DNA from: JAJFUV01 sp964384215
GTDB lineage: Bacteria; Acidobacteriota; Terriglobia; Bryobacterales; Bryobacteraceae
Length of the DNA: 64,000 nucleotides
Direction of reading: 5' to 3'
Assembly: GCA_964384215.1 (NCBI GenBank)
Contig: CAYLLB010000009.1
Location: 1 to 64,000 of the forward strand
Shown here: positions 16,922-24,945 of the stretch, piece by piece
Position numbering within the stretch: the stretch's first letter is position 1
How the letters are laid out: each line of letters starts with the position of its first letter
Notes under the pieces: generated by a model
Told to the model about the DNA's origin: nothing
Seen by the model: the letters and a program-made list of their open reading frames with translations, nothing else
The model's database searches: none
Program-made: the position numbers and the translations under genes

Positions 16922-17959
16922 TTACGGAATGATGGCCGTCTTCATGTGGCCGTTGTGGCTCATCAGGTATTGCATCACTTCGAGCAAGTTCGTGAGCGGC
17001 TCCTCGCGATTAACGAAGTCCTGCGCCGAGATTTCGCCTCTCGAAATCACACCTAGTGCTTTCTGGATGTAAGCAGGTGTGTGATGGAAGCTCGCCTTGC
17101 AGGTGATCTCGGAGTAGTGCAGCAGCGACGTGTCCAGGGTTACCCGGCTGTCGGCCGGGCAACCGCCGAAGAAATTGACGGTCCCGCCGCGGCGCACCAT
17201 CTTGGCGGCCAGTTGCCAGGTTTCCGGCTTGCCTACGGCCTCGATGGCGACGTCCACGCCGCGGCCCATCGCAAAGTCACGCACCGGTTGCACCGGATCG
17301 GGCGTGATATGGCTCGATATAACCTCGTCGGCGCCCATCCGCTCAGCGCGCTCGATCTGGGTGCGCCGGCGTCCGATGGCGATCACGCGCGTTCCGTACA
17401 GCTTCGCCAGGCGCACAAACATCAAGCCGATGGGCCCCAGGCCCAGAACCATGACGTTGTCGCCGGGCTTCACACCGGTTTCCTCGAAGCCGCGAATCAC
17501 GCAGGCCAGCGGCTCGCAGAGAGCGGCGTCGCGGTAGCTTACATGCGCGGGGATTTCGTAAAGATTGCGTTGTACGATGCGGGCCGGAATCCGGATGAAC
17601 TCGGCGTAGGCCCCGTTGTTGAACAACAGGTCCTCGCAGAGATTCTCGGCGCCGCGCCGGCAGTAAAAGCAATCCATGCAGGGGGCCGAATTGGCTGCCA
17701 CAACGCGTTGGCCCACGTTGAAGTTCGTTACTTCTTCACCCACCGCTACGATGTCGCCGGCCAGTTCGTGTCCGAAAAGGGCGGGCGGCACGATCATCCG
17801 CGCATGGTATCCACGGCGGAAAACTTTGACGTCAGTGCCGCAGGTCAGCGCCGTTCTCACACGGACAAGGACGTCTCCCTTGCCGATTTGCGGCACGGCT
17901 ACAGGCTCGACGCGCAAGCACTCTTTCCCGTAAAGTACCGCAGCCATCATCTGCTGCAT
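16922..17959 (-). CDS. Zinc-type MDR alcohol/polyol dehydrogenase in hopanoid operon
   Basis: This roughly 345-residue medium-chain dehydrogenase carries the catalytic zinc ligands ('CGTDVK', 'GHELAG'), a structural-zinc-like Cys cluster ('CMDCFYCRRGAENLC') and a Rossmann motif 'GLGPIGL' near residue 180. It resembles sorbitol/threonine dehydrogenase-like members. A GTG at 17974 lies inside a Shine-Dalgarno-like AAGGTGG, so the ATG at 17959, five bases after the upstream gene's TAA, is preferred. It lies between another MDR gene and hpnC in one operon; a role in hopanoid or hydroxysqualene metabolism is inference. It is homologous to its upstream neighbour (shared CFYCRR and GPIGL motifs), so the pair looks like a duplication or a two-enzyme module. 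Confidence 0.87.
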   Translation of the reverse strand: MQQMMAAVLYGKECLRVEPVAVPQIGKGDVLVRVRTALTCGTDVKVFRRGYHARMIVPPALFGHELAGDIVAVGEEVTNFNVGQRVVAANSAPCMDCFYCRRGAENLCEDLLFNNGAYAEFIRIPARIVQRNLYEIPAHVSYRDAALCEPLACVIRGFEETGVKPGDNVMVLGLGPIGLMFVRLAKLYGTRVIAIGRRRTQIERAERMGADEVISSHITPDPVQPVRDFAMGRGVDVAIEAVGKPETWQLAAKMVRRGGTVNFFGGCPADSRVTLDTSLLHYSEITCKASFHHTPAYIQKALGVISRGEISAQDFVNREEPLTNLLEVMQYLMSHNGHMKTAIIP

Positions 17960-17964
17960 AACTG

Positions 17965-19020
17965 TTAAGACCACCTTTGAGGTAGAACGACTATTTTCAA
18001 TGATTGGCCGTCTGGATGCAAGGCCTTATGGATCCCTTCGGCGAGGCGGTCCAGCGGCAATCGATCGCTTATGAGGTCTTCAACCGGCAGTTCACCGCTG
18101 AAAACCAGCCCGGCGGACTCGTGTTGAAGATCAACGGATGCACTATAGGAACCGAACACCGTGCGTTCCTGCTTGCAGATGTCGGCCCCGGAAAACTCCA
18201 CCCGCTCCTGATCGGAAGTCTGGGCGAACAATAGAATCCTGCTACCCGGCCTCGAACAGCTCATGGCCTGATCGGTCAGGCCGGGAGCAGAGACGGCCAC
18301 GATCACCAGGTCCGCGCCGCGTCCTTGGGACCTCGCCATAACCTCCGCATGAACGTCCGTCGTGCGCGGATCCCAACTTTCAGCCGCGCCGAAACGTTTC
18401 GAAAGCTCTCGCCGGCGCGGAATCGTATCTGTTGTCACAACCGTCGCGCCGGTGCGCCGGACCAACATCGTAAACAGCAGCCCGATGGGACCCTGCCCTT
18501 GAATCAGCACCAGTTCGTCCGGCTTCGGGTCCGCCTGCACCACCGCTTTATGACAGGTATTAACCGGCTCGACAAAGCAGGCGCGCTCAAACGAAACCCC
18601 AGGGGGAATCTTCTCGACGCCGCGCTTCACAATCCAGTCCATGATCCGCACATACTGCGAGAACCCGCCGCCCGCAGGCTCGAATCCGGCGGTGATGCCC
18701 ACGCGCTTGTAGACTTCGCACTGCGCGTATAGCTTCCGCCGGCAGTAAAAGCAGTCCAGGCAGGGGACGTGGTGGAAAGCGATCACGCGGTCGCCCACGC
18801 TAAAGTTCTTGACGCCTTCGCCCGCCTGCACCACGACTCCCGCCGTTTCATGTCCATAAACTCGCGGTGGCGGTAACAGGTCGTACTCAACCTTCTTCAA
18901 GTCCGTATGGCAGATGCCGCAACTCTCCACCCGAACCAGCAACTCGCCGGCTCCGATGGCAGGTGTAGGCACCTCCTCTATGCGGATCTCGCCGTTTCCC
19001 CGGTAGACCGCAGCACGCAT
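17965..19020 (-). CDS. Zinc-type MDR alcohol dehydrogenase in hopanoid operon
   Basis: The protein (351 residues from ATG 19020) is a zinc-dependent MDR dehydrogenase: catalytic ligands in 'CGICHTD' and 'GHETAG', structural Cys cluster 'CLDCFYCRRKLYAQC', NAD(P) motif 'GQGPIGLL'. The substrate is unknown. A TTG at 19059 with a GGGAGAG ribosome site upstream would add 13 residues and overlap hpnG; the ATG at 19020 matches the family N-terminus ('MRAAVYRG'). It sits between hpnG and the second MDR gene. Either dehydrogenase could act on the hopanoid side chain (alcohol/aldehyde steps after ribosylhopane) or substitute in the squalene branch; sequence alone does not decide. Confidence 0.86.
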   Translation of the reverse strand: MRAAVYRGNGEIRIEEVPTPAIGAGELLVRVESCGICHTDLKKVEYDLLPPPRVYGHETAGVVVQAGEGVKNFSVGDRVIAFHHVPCLDCFYCRRKLYAQCEVYKRVGITAGFEPAGGGFSQYVRIMDWIVKRGVEKIPPGVSFERACFVEPVNTCHKAVVQADPKPDELVLIQGQGPIGLLFTMLVRRTGATVVTTDTIPRRRELSKRFGAAESWDPRTTDVHAEVMARSQGRGADLVIVAVSAPGLTDQAMSCSRPGSRILLFAQTSDQERVEFSGADICKQERTVFGSYSASVDLQHESAGLVFSGELPVEDLISDRLPLDRLAEGIHKALHPDGQSLKIVVLPQRWS

Positions 19021-19039
19021 CAGCGGTGGAACACTCGAA

Positions 19040-19744
19040 CTAGAATGCACAGTCTGCAAGAAACTCTCCCAACACCCGAGAACAATGTCGTCCCCGCCAA
19101 GCCAGGCTCGTCAATTCCGGGACCGACCGCCACGGGCGACGCATCGCCGCCAGGAGCACCTTCGACTTACGAAAGCGGCCCTCGGCGTCCCGAGCGTCAT
19201 CAAAATTGATCGAAAAACTCTCATTCGCCGCGTCTGTCACGGCGCGCACGCAGTAAAACGGGCAGCCGCGCCCAAGGGCCCACCCGGCCACTCCGGCGGC
19301 CTCCATCTCGACGGCCGCTGCTCCGTGTTCGCCGAGCGCGCGCCGCGCGGCCGGATTCGCCGCCACGCGGTCCACGCTGGCCAAGGCACCCCGGCGATGC
19401 GGGCCGTGGCCGTGCGGATCAGCGGCGTCGCACACGGGCGATCCATCCTCCCGCACCACGCGCGTGGCCACAAAAACGTCGCCAACTTCCAACGCCGCTT
19501 CCAAAGCGCCGCAGAAACCCGTACTCACCACCTTGTCCACGCTTGCCCGCGAGCCTGCACATACTGCCGCACGCGCGGCCAGTCTGGCGCCCACTCCATC
19601 GGCGACCATCAACCAGCGCCGCCCCTTCACCACGGCCGACCTCGCGAAAGCCAGCGGCCACGGCAAAACCTCGATTTTGCCGAGAATGGGTTTGAAGCCT
19701 CGAAACTCGAATGGGTCGGCCGCCACAAGAAGTATGGTTTCCAT
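19040..19744 (-). CDS. hpnG: Hopanoid-associated phosphorylase HpnG
   Basis: HpnG is a nucleoside-phosphorylase-like enzyme that removes adenine from adenosylhopane, leading to ribosylhopane. This 234-residue version starts at ATG 19744 (7 bases after hpnA); a longer upstream extension overlaps hpnA and is rejected. Motifs include 'VSTGFCGALE' (about 80-89), the PNP-type 'AAAVEMEAAGVAGWA' with the substrate-binding 'MEAAG', and 'VRAVTDAANE'. It is followed by two dehydrogenase genes, fitting side-chain processing. Confidence rests on motif and context. Confidence 0.87.
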   Translation of the reverse strand: METILLVAADPFEFRGFKPILGKIEVLPWPLAFARSAVVKGRRWLMVADGVGARLAARAAVCAGSRASVDKVVSTGFCGALEAALEVGDVFVATRVVREDGSPVCDAADPHGHGPHRRGALASVDRVAANPAARRALGEHGAAAVEMEAAGVAGWALGRGCPFYCVRAVTDAANESFSINFDDARDAEGRFRKSKVLLAAMRRPWRSVPELTSLAWRGRHCSRVLGEFLADCAF

Positions 19745-19751
19745 GCCGCCA

Positions 19752-20720
19752 TCAATCCTTCCGGCGGAACCATTCGATGGCTCGCGCGAACGCGGCATCG
19801 ACCGGACCGGGCGAATAGCCCAGTTCGCGGCGCGCCTTTTCGTGGCGCACAAACATCTTCTTTTTCGCCATCCGCACCGCGTCGAACGGCACTCTCGGTT
19901 CTCTCCCCGTTACGCTGGCCCAGGCCGTGCTGAAAACGGCGGCTGCGTAAGCGGCGGCGTACGGAATGCGCACCCCGGGCGCCGGAACGCCGCTCAGCCG
20001 CTCCAGCCTCAAAAAGAGCTGTCGCAGCGTAAGATTCTCACAGCCTAGAATATACCGCGCGCCGGTCCTGCCTGTCTCAAACGCCTGTAGATGGCCCTGC
20101 GCGACATCGTCCACGTCGACGAAATTCAAACCGGTGTCCAGGTATGCCGGCATCCGCCCCGAAATGTAGTCGAGGATGATCTTGCCCGTTGGCGTGGGCT
20201 TGAAATCGTGGTCTCCCACCGGCGTGGTCGGATTCACGATCACGACTGGCAGGCCGGCGCGGATCTCTTCCCGCGCGGCTTGCTCGGCCATGAACTTCGA
20301 TCGCTTGTAGTCGCCCGCCATGTCATCCAGCGTTACCGGCGTGTCTTCGTCCCCGGCGCCGTCCCGCGGAATGCCGATGCAGCCCACTGTGCTCGTGTAA
20401 ACCACACGCTCGACGCCGGCCTCGCGCGCGGCCCGCAGAATGTTCCGTGTGCCGTCGACGTTCGAGGCGTACAGTTCCCGTGGGTGACGGGCCCACAGCC
20501 TGTAATCGGCGGCAACGTGAAACACGGCGCCACAACCCGCCACCGCACGGGCGAGCGAGTCCGGGTCGCGCAGGTCGCCCGTCACGGGTTCGGCATCCAC
20601 ATCAACTAACCGGCTGGAAGGGCGCACCAGTGCGCGCACACGATGGCCCCGCGCGGCCAGCAGCCGCGCTACATGCCACCCTACAAACCCCGTCGCTCCT
20701 GTGATCAGTGTCGGTTTCAC
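19752..20720 (-). CDS. hpnA: Hopanoid-associated sugar epimerase HpnA
   Basis: This is an extended short-chain dehydrogenase/reductase: NAD-binding 'TGATGFVGWHVAR' at the N-terminus, active-site 'YTSTVG' and 'YKRSKFMAE' (YxxxK). HpnA is regularly found in hopanoid clusters and is annotated as an NAD-dependent sugar epimerase; its precise reaction is not established to my knowledge. The start is GTG at 20720, 11 bases after the hpnH stop, which places the Rossmann motif at residues 6-18; a longer frame runs back into hpnH and lacks homology. Length 322 residues, usual for the family. Confidence 0.9.
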   Translation of the reverse strand: MKPTLITGATGFVGWHVARLLAARGHRVRALVRPSSRLVDVDAEPVTGDLRDPDSLARAVAGCGAVFHVAADYRLWARHPRELYASNVDGTRNILRAAREAGVERVVYTSTVGCIGIPRDGAGDEDTPVTLDDMAGDYKRSKFMAEQAAREEIRAGLPVVIVNPTTPVGDHDFKPTPTGKIILDYISGRMPAYLDTGLNFVDVDDVAQGHLQAFETGRTGARYILGCENLTLRQLFLRLERLSGVPAPGVRIPYAAAYAAAVFSTAWASVTGREPRVPFDAVRMAKKKMFVRHEKARRELGYSPGPVDAAFARAIEWFRRKD

Positions 20721-20731
20721 GTGCGGAGGTT

Positions 20732-21838
20732 TCAGCGCAAAGCCCAAACCGCCAACTTCAGGTTGTCGCTGAACTTGCTGTTGATGCCGAGGGCGGCCGA
20801 CGGCTCGAATCCGCAGTGCGTCATGCAATGCTCGCACCGCGGATCGTTTCCGTGGCCGTAACTCTCCCACGGCGTCTGGTTCATCAATTCCTCGAAAGTC
20901 TCGTAATGGGCGTCCGTGATCAGGTAGCAGGGTCCTTTCCAGCCCTTGATGTTGTATGTGGGATTGGCCCAGGCAGTGCAGGGAAGCTCGCGGCCGCCTT
21001 TCAGAAAATCGAAATACAGGGGCGAATTGTTCAGTTTGTAACGCGCCTCAAGCCGTTCGATATCGGCGAACTTCTCGCGCACGTCGTCGCGCGTGAGGAA
21101 GATCTCCTGGTCGTCCACCGAGGAATAACCGTAGCCGGGGGACAACATGTGGCCGTCGACCGCGAACTGCTCCAGGTACTCAAACAGCGACTCGATTTCC
21201 TTCATCTCGGTCTCTTTGTAGACCGTCGTGTTGGTACAGACCTTGAATCCGGCCGCTTTGGCGGCGCGGATGGCTTCAATGGCCTCGCGGAAAACGCCCT
21301 CGCGCTCCACGACCTTGTCGTGCGTCTTTTCCAGCCCGTCCAGGTGGATGTTGATGAACAAGTGGTCGTGCGGCGTGAACTCGCCCAGGCGCTTGCGGAC
21401 CAGCAACCCGTTGGTGCAGAGGTAGATGTGACGCCCGCGGTCCAGGATCGCCGATGTGAGCGGGCCGACTTCCTGGTAGAGAAGCGGTTCTCCGCCGCAG
21501 ATGGATACTACGGGAGCGCCGCACTCGTCCACCGCCTTTAAGCACTGTTCGATGCTAAGCCGCTGCGTGATGGTATCTTCGTACTCGCGGATGCGCCCGC
21601 AGCCTTCGCAAGTCAGGTTGCATGCGTGCAGGGGCTCCAGCATCAGCACCAGCGGGAAACGTTGATGGATGAGTGGATGGCGCGCCGTGCCGTTGTTACC
21701 CTTGGTGTGCAGAATGTGGAACGGGTTGTCGTTGCCGTTCTTCGGGAGTGGGTCGCGCTGCCACTCCGGCCGCGGCCACAAGCGGTTCTTGAAGATATAA
21801 CCGGCGATGCCAGCCGTCATCGAGAGTGGAAATCTCAC
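20732..21838 (-). CDS. hpnH: Radical SAM adenosyl hopene transferase HpnH
   Basis: HpnH adds the 5'-deoxyadenosyl group to diploptene (hopene), the first step to extended C35 hopanoids. The 368-residue protein has the radical SAM cluster 'CNLTCEGC' (C-x3-C-x2-C, about residues 73-80), the SAM-binding 'ICGGEPLL', and a C-terminal Cys cluster 'CEHCMTHCGFEPSA'. The N-terminal 'GYIFKNRLWPRPEW' helix is typical. The GTG at 21838 overlaps the shc stop by 4 bases; ATG at 21820 is a possible alternative. Confidence 0.94.
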   Translation of the reverse strand: MRFPLSMTAGIAGYIFKNRLWPRPEWQRDPLPKNGNDNPFHILHTKGNNGTARHPLIHQRFPLVLMLEPLHACNLTCEGCGRIREYEDTITQRLSIEQCLKAVDECGAPVVSICGGEPLLYQEVGPLTSAILDRGRHIYLCTNGLLVRKRLGEFTPHDHLFINIHLDGLEKTHDKVVEREGVFREAIEAIRAAKAAGFKVCTNTTVYKETEMKEIESLFEYLEQFAVDGHMLSPGYGYSSVDDQEIFLTRDDVREKFADIERLEARYKLNNSPLYFDFLKGGRELPCTAWANPTYNIKGWKGPCYLITDAHYETFEELMNQTPWESYGHGNDPRCEHCMTHCGFEPSAALGINSKFSDNLKLAVWALR

Positions 21839-23775
21839 CTTTCTGTTCCCCCCTGAGTAGAATCCGTCGCCTTCAAGAACGAGCTCATGGCCAAAAGCGG
21901 GAACGAGTGCCGGTAGAGGTGGTAGCAGAGGTAGAACACGCGGGGGAAGCCCGTTCCTGTGGCCAAACGCTCACTCCATGTCCCCTCGGCGTTTTGTGTT
22001 TCCAATAGGTATTGGATTCCGTCCTCGACACTCGAACTGCGAGTGTCGCCCGCGGCCAGGAGACCCAGAACGGCCCATGCCGTCTGCGACGGCGTGCTCG
22101 GCGCCTCCGTGTAAGTCTGATTCTCGTAACTCGCGCAACTCTCACCCCATCCGCCGTCCGCGTTCTGTATGGAGCGCAGCCATTCAGCGGCGCGCAGCAC
22201 GACGGCGTCGTTGGCGTCCACTCCTGCCGCGCGCAGGCCGCGCAACGCCAGGAAGGTGCCGTAGATGTAATCGACGCCCCAGCGCCCGTACCAACTTCCG
22301 TCCTGCTCCTGCGTGCGTAGCAGGTATTCGACGCCGCGCTGGATGACGCGACTTTGAGGATCGACACCGCAGGCGCAAAGCGCTTCCATCACGCGGCCCG
22401 TGATGTCCGGACAAGTGGGATCCAGCATGGCGTTGTGATCGGCGAACGGCATGTCGCTCAGAAACTGCCAGTTATTGTCCACATCGAAGGCCGCCCATCC
22501 ACCGTCGGACGACTGCATGGACAGCAGCCAGTTCACCGCCCGCCTCTCCGCCGCTTCCTGCGCGGCACTGGATTCCGAGCGGGCATGGCGCAACGCCAAC
22601 AGCACCATGGCTGTGTCGTCGATATCGGGATAAAACTCGTTGGCGAACTCGAAATACCACCCGCCCGGCTCCACGCCGGGACGCTTCACCGACCAATCGC
22701 CCTTGCGCCGCACCTCCTTGGAGAGCAGCCAGTCCGCTGTAGGCCGTAGCACGCCGTTCGCACCCGCTCTGGATTCTCCCAGCGCGAACGCCGCAATCGC
22801 CGTATCCCACACGGGCGAGAAGCACGGCTGGAAATAGAGGGACTTGCCGTCGTCCACCATCAAGCGGTCGAATTGGCGCCGCGCTTCCACGCTGGCCGGA
22901 TGCTCGCGCGGATAGCCCAACACGTCGAAGGCCATTACCGCGTACATCATCGGCGGATAGATGGCGCCGACGCCCTCGCTCTGCTCTGTGTGCTCGATCA
23001 GCCAAGCCTCCGCCTTGCGAATGGCGTAACGGCGCACGGCGTCGATGAGCAAGTGCTTCTCCCAAAACTTCGCTACCCGGTCCAGCCGTAAGAACAGGTT
23101 GCGCCAACTGAATATGCCGGGCGTCTTGGGTACGTCGAATGGTCTGTCCTTGCGGAAGAGTTCTTGGAGCGTGAAGCCTTCGGGCACCGGGCGCATCGGA
23201 TTGGCGGCATGCACGATCGAAAGCGGGATGACGATGGCACGGCTCCAAGACGACATCTCGTAAATGAAGTTGCCGAGTAGCATCACCTCCGGGGCGACCG
23301 TCGGGCAGTAGTTGCGAGGATAAAGTCCGAACAGGCTCAAGTTGAGCTTCACGTAACTATTAGCCGCCTGAATGCCGCCCAGTTCGAGGATGCGGTCACG
23401 CGCCTTCGCGAGGCGCGGGTCGTCCGCCGCGTAGCCGGCCAACTTCAGGGCGCAGTAGGCCTTCACAGTGGCGCTGACGTCAGCCGGGCCGTCGGGATAG
23501 ATGTTGAAGCTGCCATCTTCGAGTTGTCGCGCCAGAATGCCGCGCGCCGCGCGATCCACCTGGTCCCGGTTCGGAGGATTCCACGCGCCGCCTTCGGGCG
23601 GGTAGAGCCACAACTGAAGCAGGATGTAATCGGACTCGAGCGTCGAATCCGCCGTCAATTCCGCCCACCAATAACCGTCCGGATGCCGCAGCGAGAGCAG
23701 GTGTTCAACGGCTCGTTCAATACCCCTGGCTACCGCGGGAACCAGGTTTCGTGCGATCTGTGCGCCGGCGCTCAT
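21835..23775 (-). CDS. shc: Squalene-hopene cyclase
   Basis: Shc cyclises squalene to hopene/diplopterol at the membrane. The 646-residue protein has the catalytic 'DIDD' (DXDD) acid motif in 'FYPDIDDTAMVLLAL' around residue 380, and multiple QW repeats (for example 'QSSDGGWAAF', 'QEQDGSWYGRWG', 'QNADGGWGES', 'QNAEGTWSE'). The C-terminal 'GTGFPRVFYLCYHLYRHSFPL' is also typical. It follows ispH by two bases and overlaps hpnH by four, so it is central to the operon. All key regions are intact. Confidence 0.97.
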   Translation of the reverse strand: MSAGAQIARNLVPAVARGIERAVEHLLSLRHPDGYWWAELTADSTLESDYILLQLWLYPPEGGAWNPPNRDQVDRAARGILARQLEDGSFNIYPDGPADVSATVKAYCALKLAGYAADDPRLAKARDRILELGGIQAANSYVKLNLSLFGLYPRNYCPTVAPEVMLLGNFIYEMSSWSRAIVIPLSIVHAANPMRPVPEGFTLQELFRKDRPFDVPKTPGIFSWRNLFLRLDRVAKFWEKHLLIDAVRRYAIRKAEAWLIEHTEQSEGVGAIYPPMMYAVMAFDVLGYPREHPASVEARRQFDRLMVDDGKSLYFQPCFSPVWDTAIAAFALGESRAGANGVLRPTADWLLSKEVRRKGDWSVKRPGVEPGGWYFEFANEFYPDIDDTAMVLLALRHARSESSAAQEAAERRAVNWLLSMQSSDGGWAAFDVDNNWQFLSDMPFADHNAMLDPTCPDITGRVMEALCACGVDPQSRVIQRGVEYLLRTQEQDGSWYGRWGVDYIYGTFLALRGLRAAGVDANDAVVLRAAEWLRSIQNADGGWGESCASYENQTYTEAPSTPSQTAWAVLGLLAAGDTRSSSVEDGIQYLLETQNAEGTWSERLATGTGFPRVFYLCYHLYRHSFPLLAMSSFLKATDSTQGGTER

Positions 23776-23777
23776 GG

Positions 23778-24767
23778 TCAGGACATGTTTCCGAGCTTGG
23801 AAGCATATGGCTCCAACTCGTTGGGCAGCGAAAAGCGTACATCCTCGTCTTTGAGAGTGACTTCCTCCACGTCCGCATAGCCGCGATCTTTGAGCGCCTC
23901 AACCAGGCCTTCCACCAGGTTCTCCGGGGCCGAGGCGCCCGCGGTCACCGCCACGGTCTCCACTCCATCCAACCATTCGGGGAGAACCTCGGACCTGTCA
24001 TCGACAAGATGAGCCTGGATGCCGGCCTTGCCGCAGACCTCCACCAGACGGCGCGAGTTCGAACTGTTCCGGCTTCCCACGACCAGGAGAAGCTGGCAGA
24101 TCGGCGCCACCGCCTTCACCGCCGATTGGCGATTCTCGGTTGCGTAGCAAATGTCCTTGGCAACCGGCCCCTGAATCAGCGGGAACCTCTTCTTTAGCCG
24201 CTCCACAATGTCGCGCGTCTCGTCCAGGCTCAAAGTCGTCTGCGTGAGATAGCGCACGCGAGTGGGATCGGAAACCTGGAGCCGGTCCACGTCCTCCACT
24301 CTCGAAACGACCACTGTCGATGCGGGTGCCTCCCCCAAGGTGCCGATCACCTCGTCGTGATCCTTGTGCCCGATCAGAACAATCGTATAACCGTGTTCGG
24401 CGAAGCGCTTCGCTTCCAGGTGAACCTTGGTCACCAGCGGGCACGTGGCATCAATCACTTGAAGGTTGCGCTCCTCGGCCTGCTTTCGCACGTCCGGAGC
24501 CACGCCGTGAGCGCTGAAAATCACTCGTGCTCCCGGCGGAACTTCCGAAAGCTCTTCCACGAAAACAGCTCCCGCCGCGCGTAACTCATTCACGACGTGG
24601 CGGTTGTGCACTATCTCCTTACGCACGTAAATGGGCGCTCCATACATGCCTAGCGCGAGCTTCACTACATCGATGGCCCGCACAACGCCTGCACAAAAAC
24701 CGCGTGGGCGAAGCAAGATCAGTTTCTTAGCTCCGGCCACATTTCCACCCGGAGTACCCAAAGCCAT
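23778..24767 (-). CDS. ispH: 4-hydroxy-3-methylbut-2-enyl diphosphate reductase
   Basis: IspH makes IPP and DMAPP in the last step of the MEP pathway using a [4Fe-4S] cluster. The three cluster Cys are visible in 'RGFCAGVVRAI', 'DATCPLVTKVH' and 'DICYATENRQSAV'. The 'TQTTLSLDET' and 'GSRNSSNSRRL' substrate loops are present. From ATG 24767 the product has 329 residues, the normal size; a frame extending to 24863 would place the promoter-like TATAAT (24780-24785) within coding sequence. Its position at the head of the hopanoid operon links precursor supply to squalene and hopene synthesis. Confidence 0.94.
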   Translation of the reverse strand: MALGTPGGNVAGAKKLILLRPRGFCAGVVRAIDVVKLALGMYGAPIYVRKEIVHNRHVVNELRAAGAVFVEELSEVPPGARVIFSAHGVAPDVRKQAEERNLQVIDATCPLVTKVHLEAKRFAEHGYTIVLIGHKDHDEVIGTLGEAPASTVVVSRVEDVDRLQVSDPTRVRYLTQTTLSLDETRDIVERLKKRFPLIQGPVAKDICYATENRQSAVKAVAPICQLLLVVGSRNSSNSRRLVEVCGKAGIQAHLVDDRSEVLPEWLDGVETVAVTAGASAPENLVEGLVEALKDRGYADVEEVTLKDEDVRFSLPNELEPYASKLGNMS

Positions 24768-24779
24768 ACTGTGACCTAC

Positions 24780-24785
24780 ATTATA
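24780..24785 (-). promoter_or_regulatory. Extended -10 promoter of the hopanoid operon
   Basis: On the minus strand TGTTATAAT gives a perfect TATAAT with the extended TGn, 12 bases before the ATG at 24767. This predicts a TSS about 24773 and a leader of only about six bases. No strong -35 is visible, consistent with an extended -10 promoter. Confidence 0.55.
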
Positions 24786-24945
24786 ACAATCCGTGTACAC
24801 AAACTTTGATGTTGGATGCGTGAAGATCCAGCTCGGGTACCCGATGTAAGCCCTTAGGGGCATTAAAGTTCGATTAAAGCGACTGAAACGGCGGAAGTCC
24901 CGCCAGCGGCCCCCGCCTGTCTTTCATCTCCGCCAATGGTAGTCT

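Noticed and set aside
19059..19059. TTG start for the first MDR dehydrogenase
   Set aside because: It has a fair ribosome site, but the family N-terminus fits ATG 19020; kept only as an alternative.
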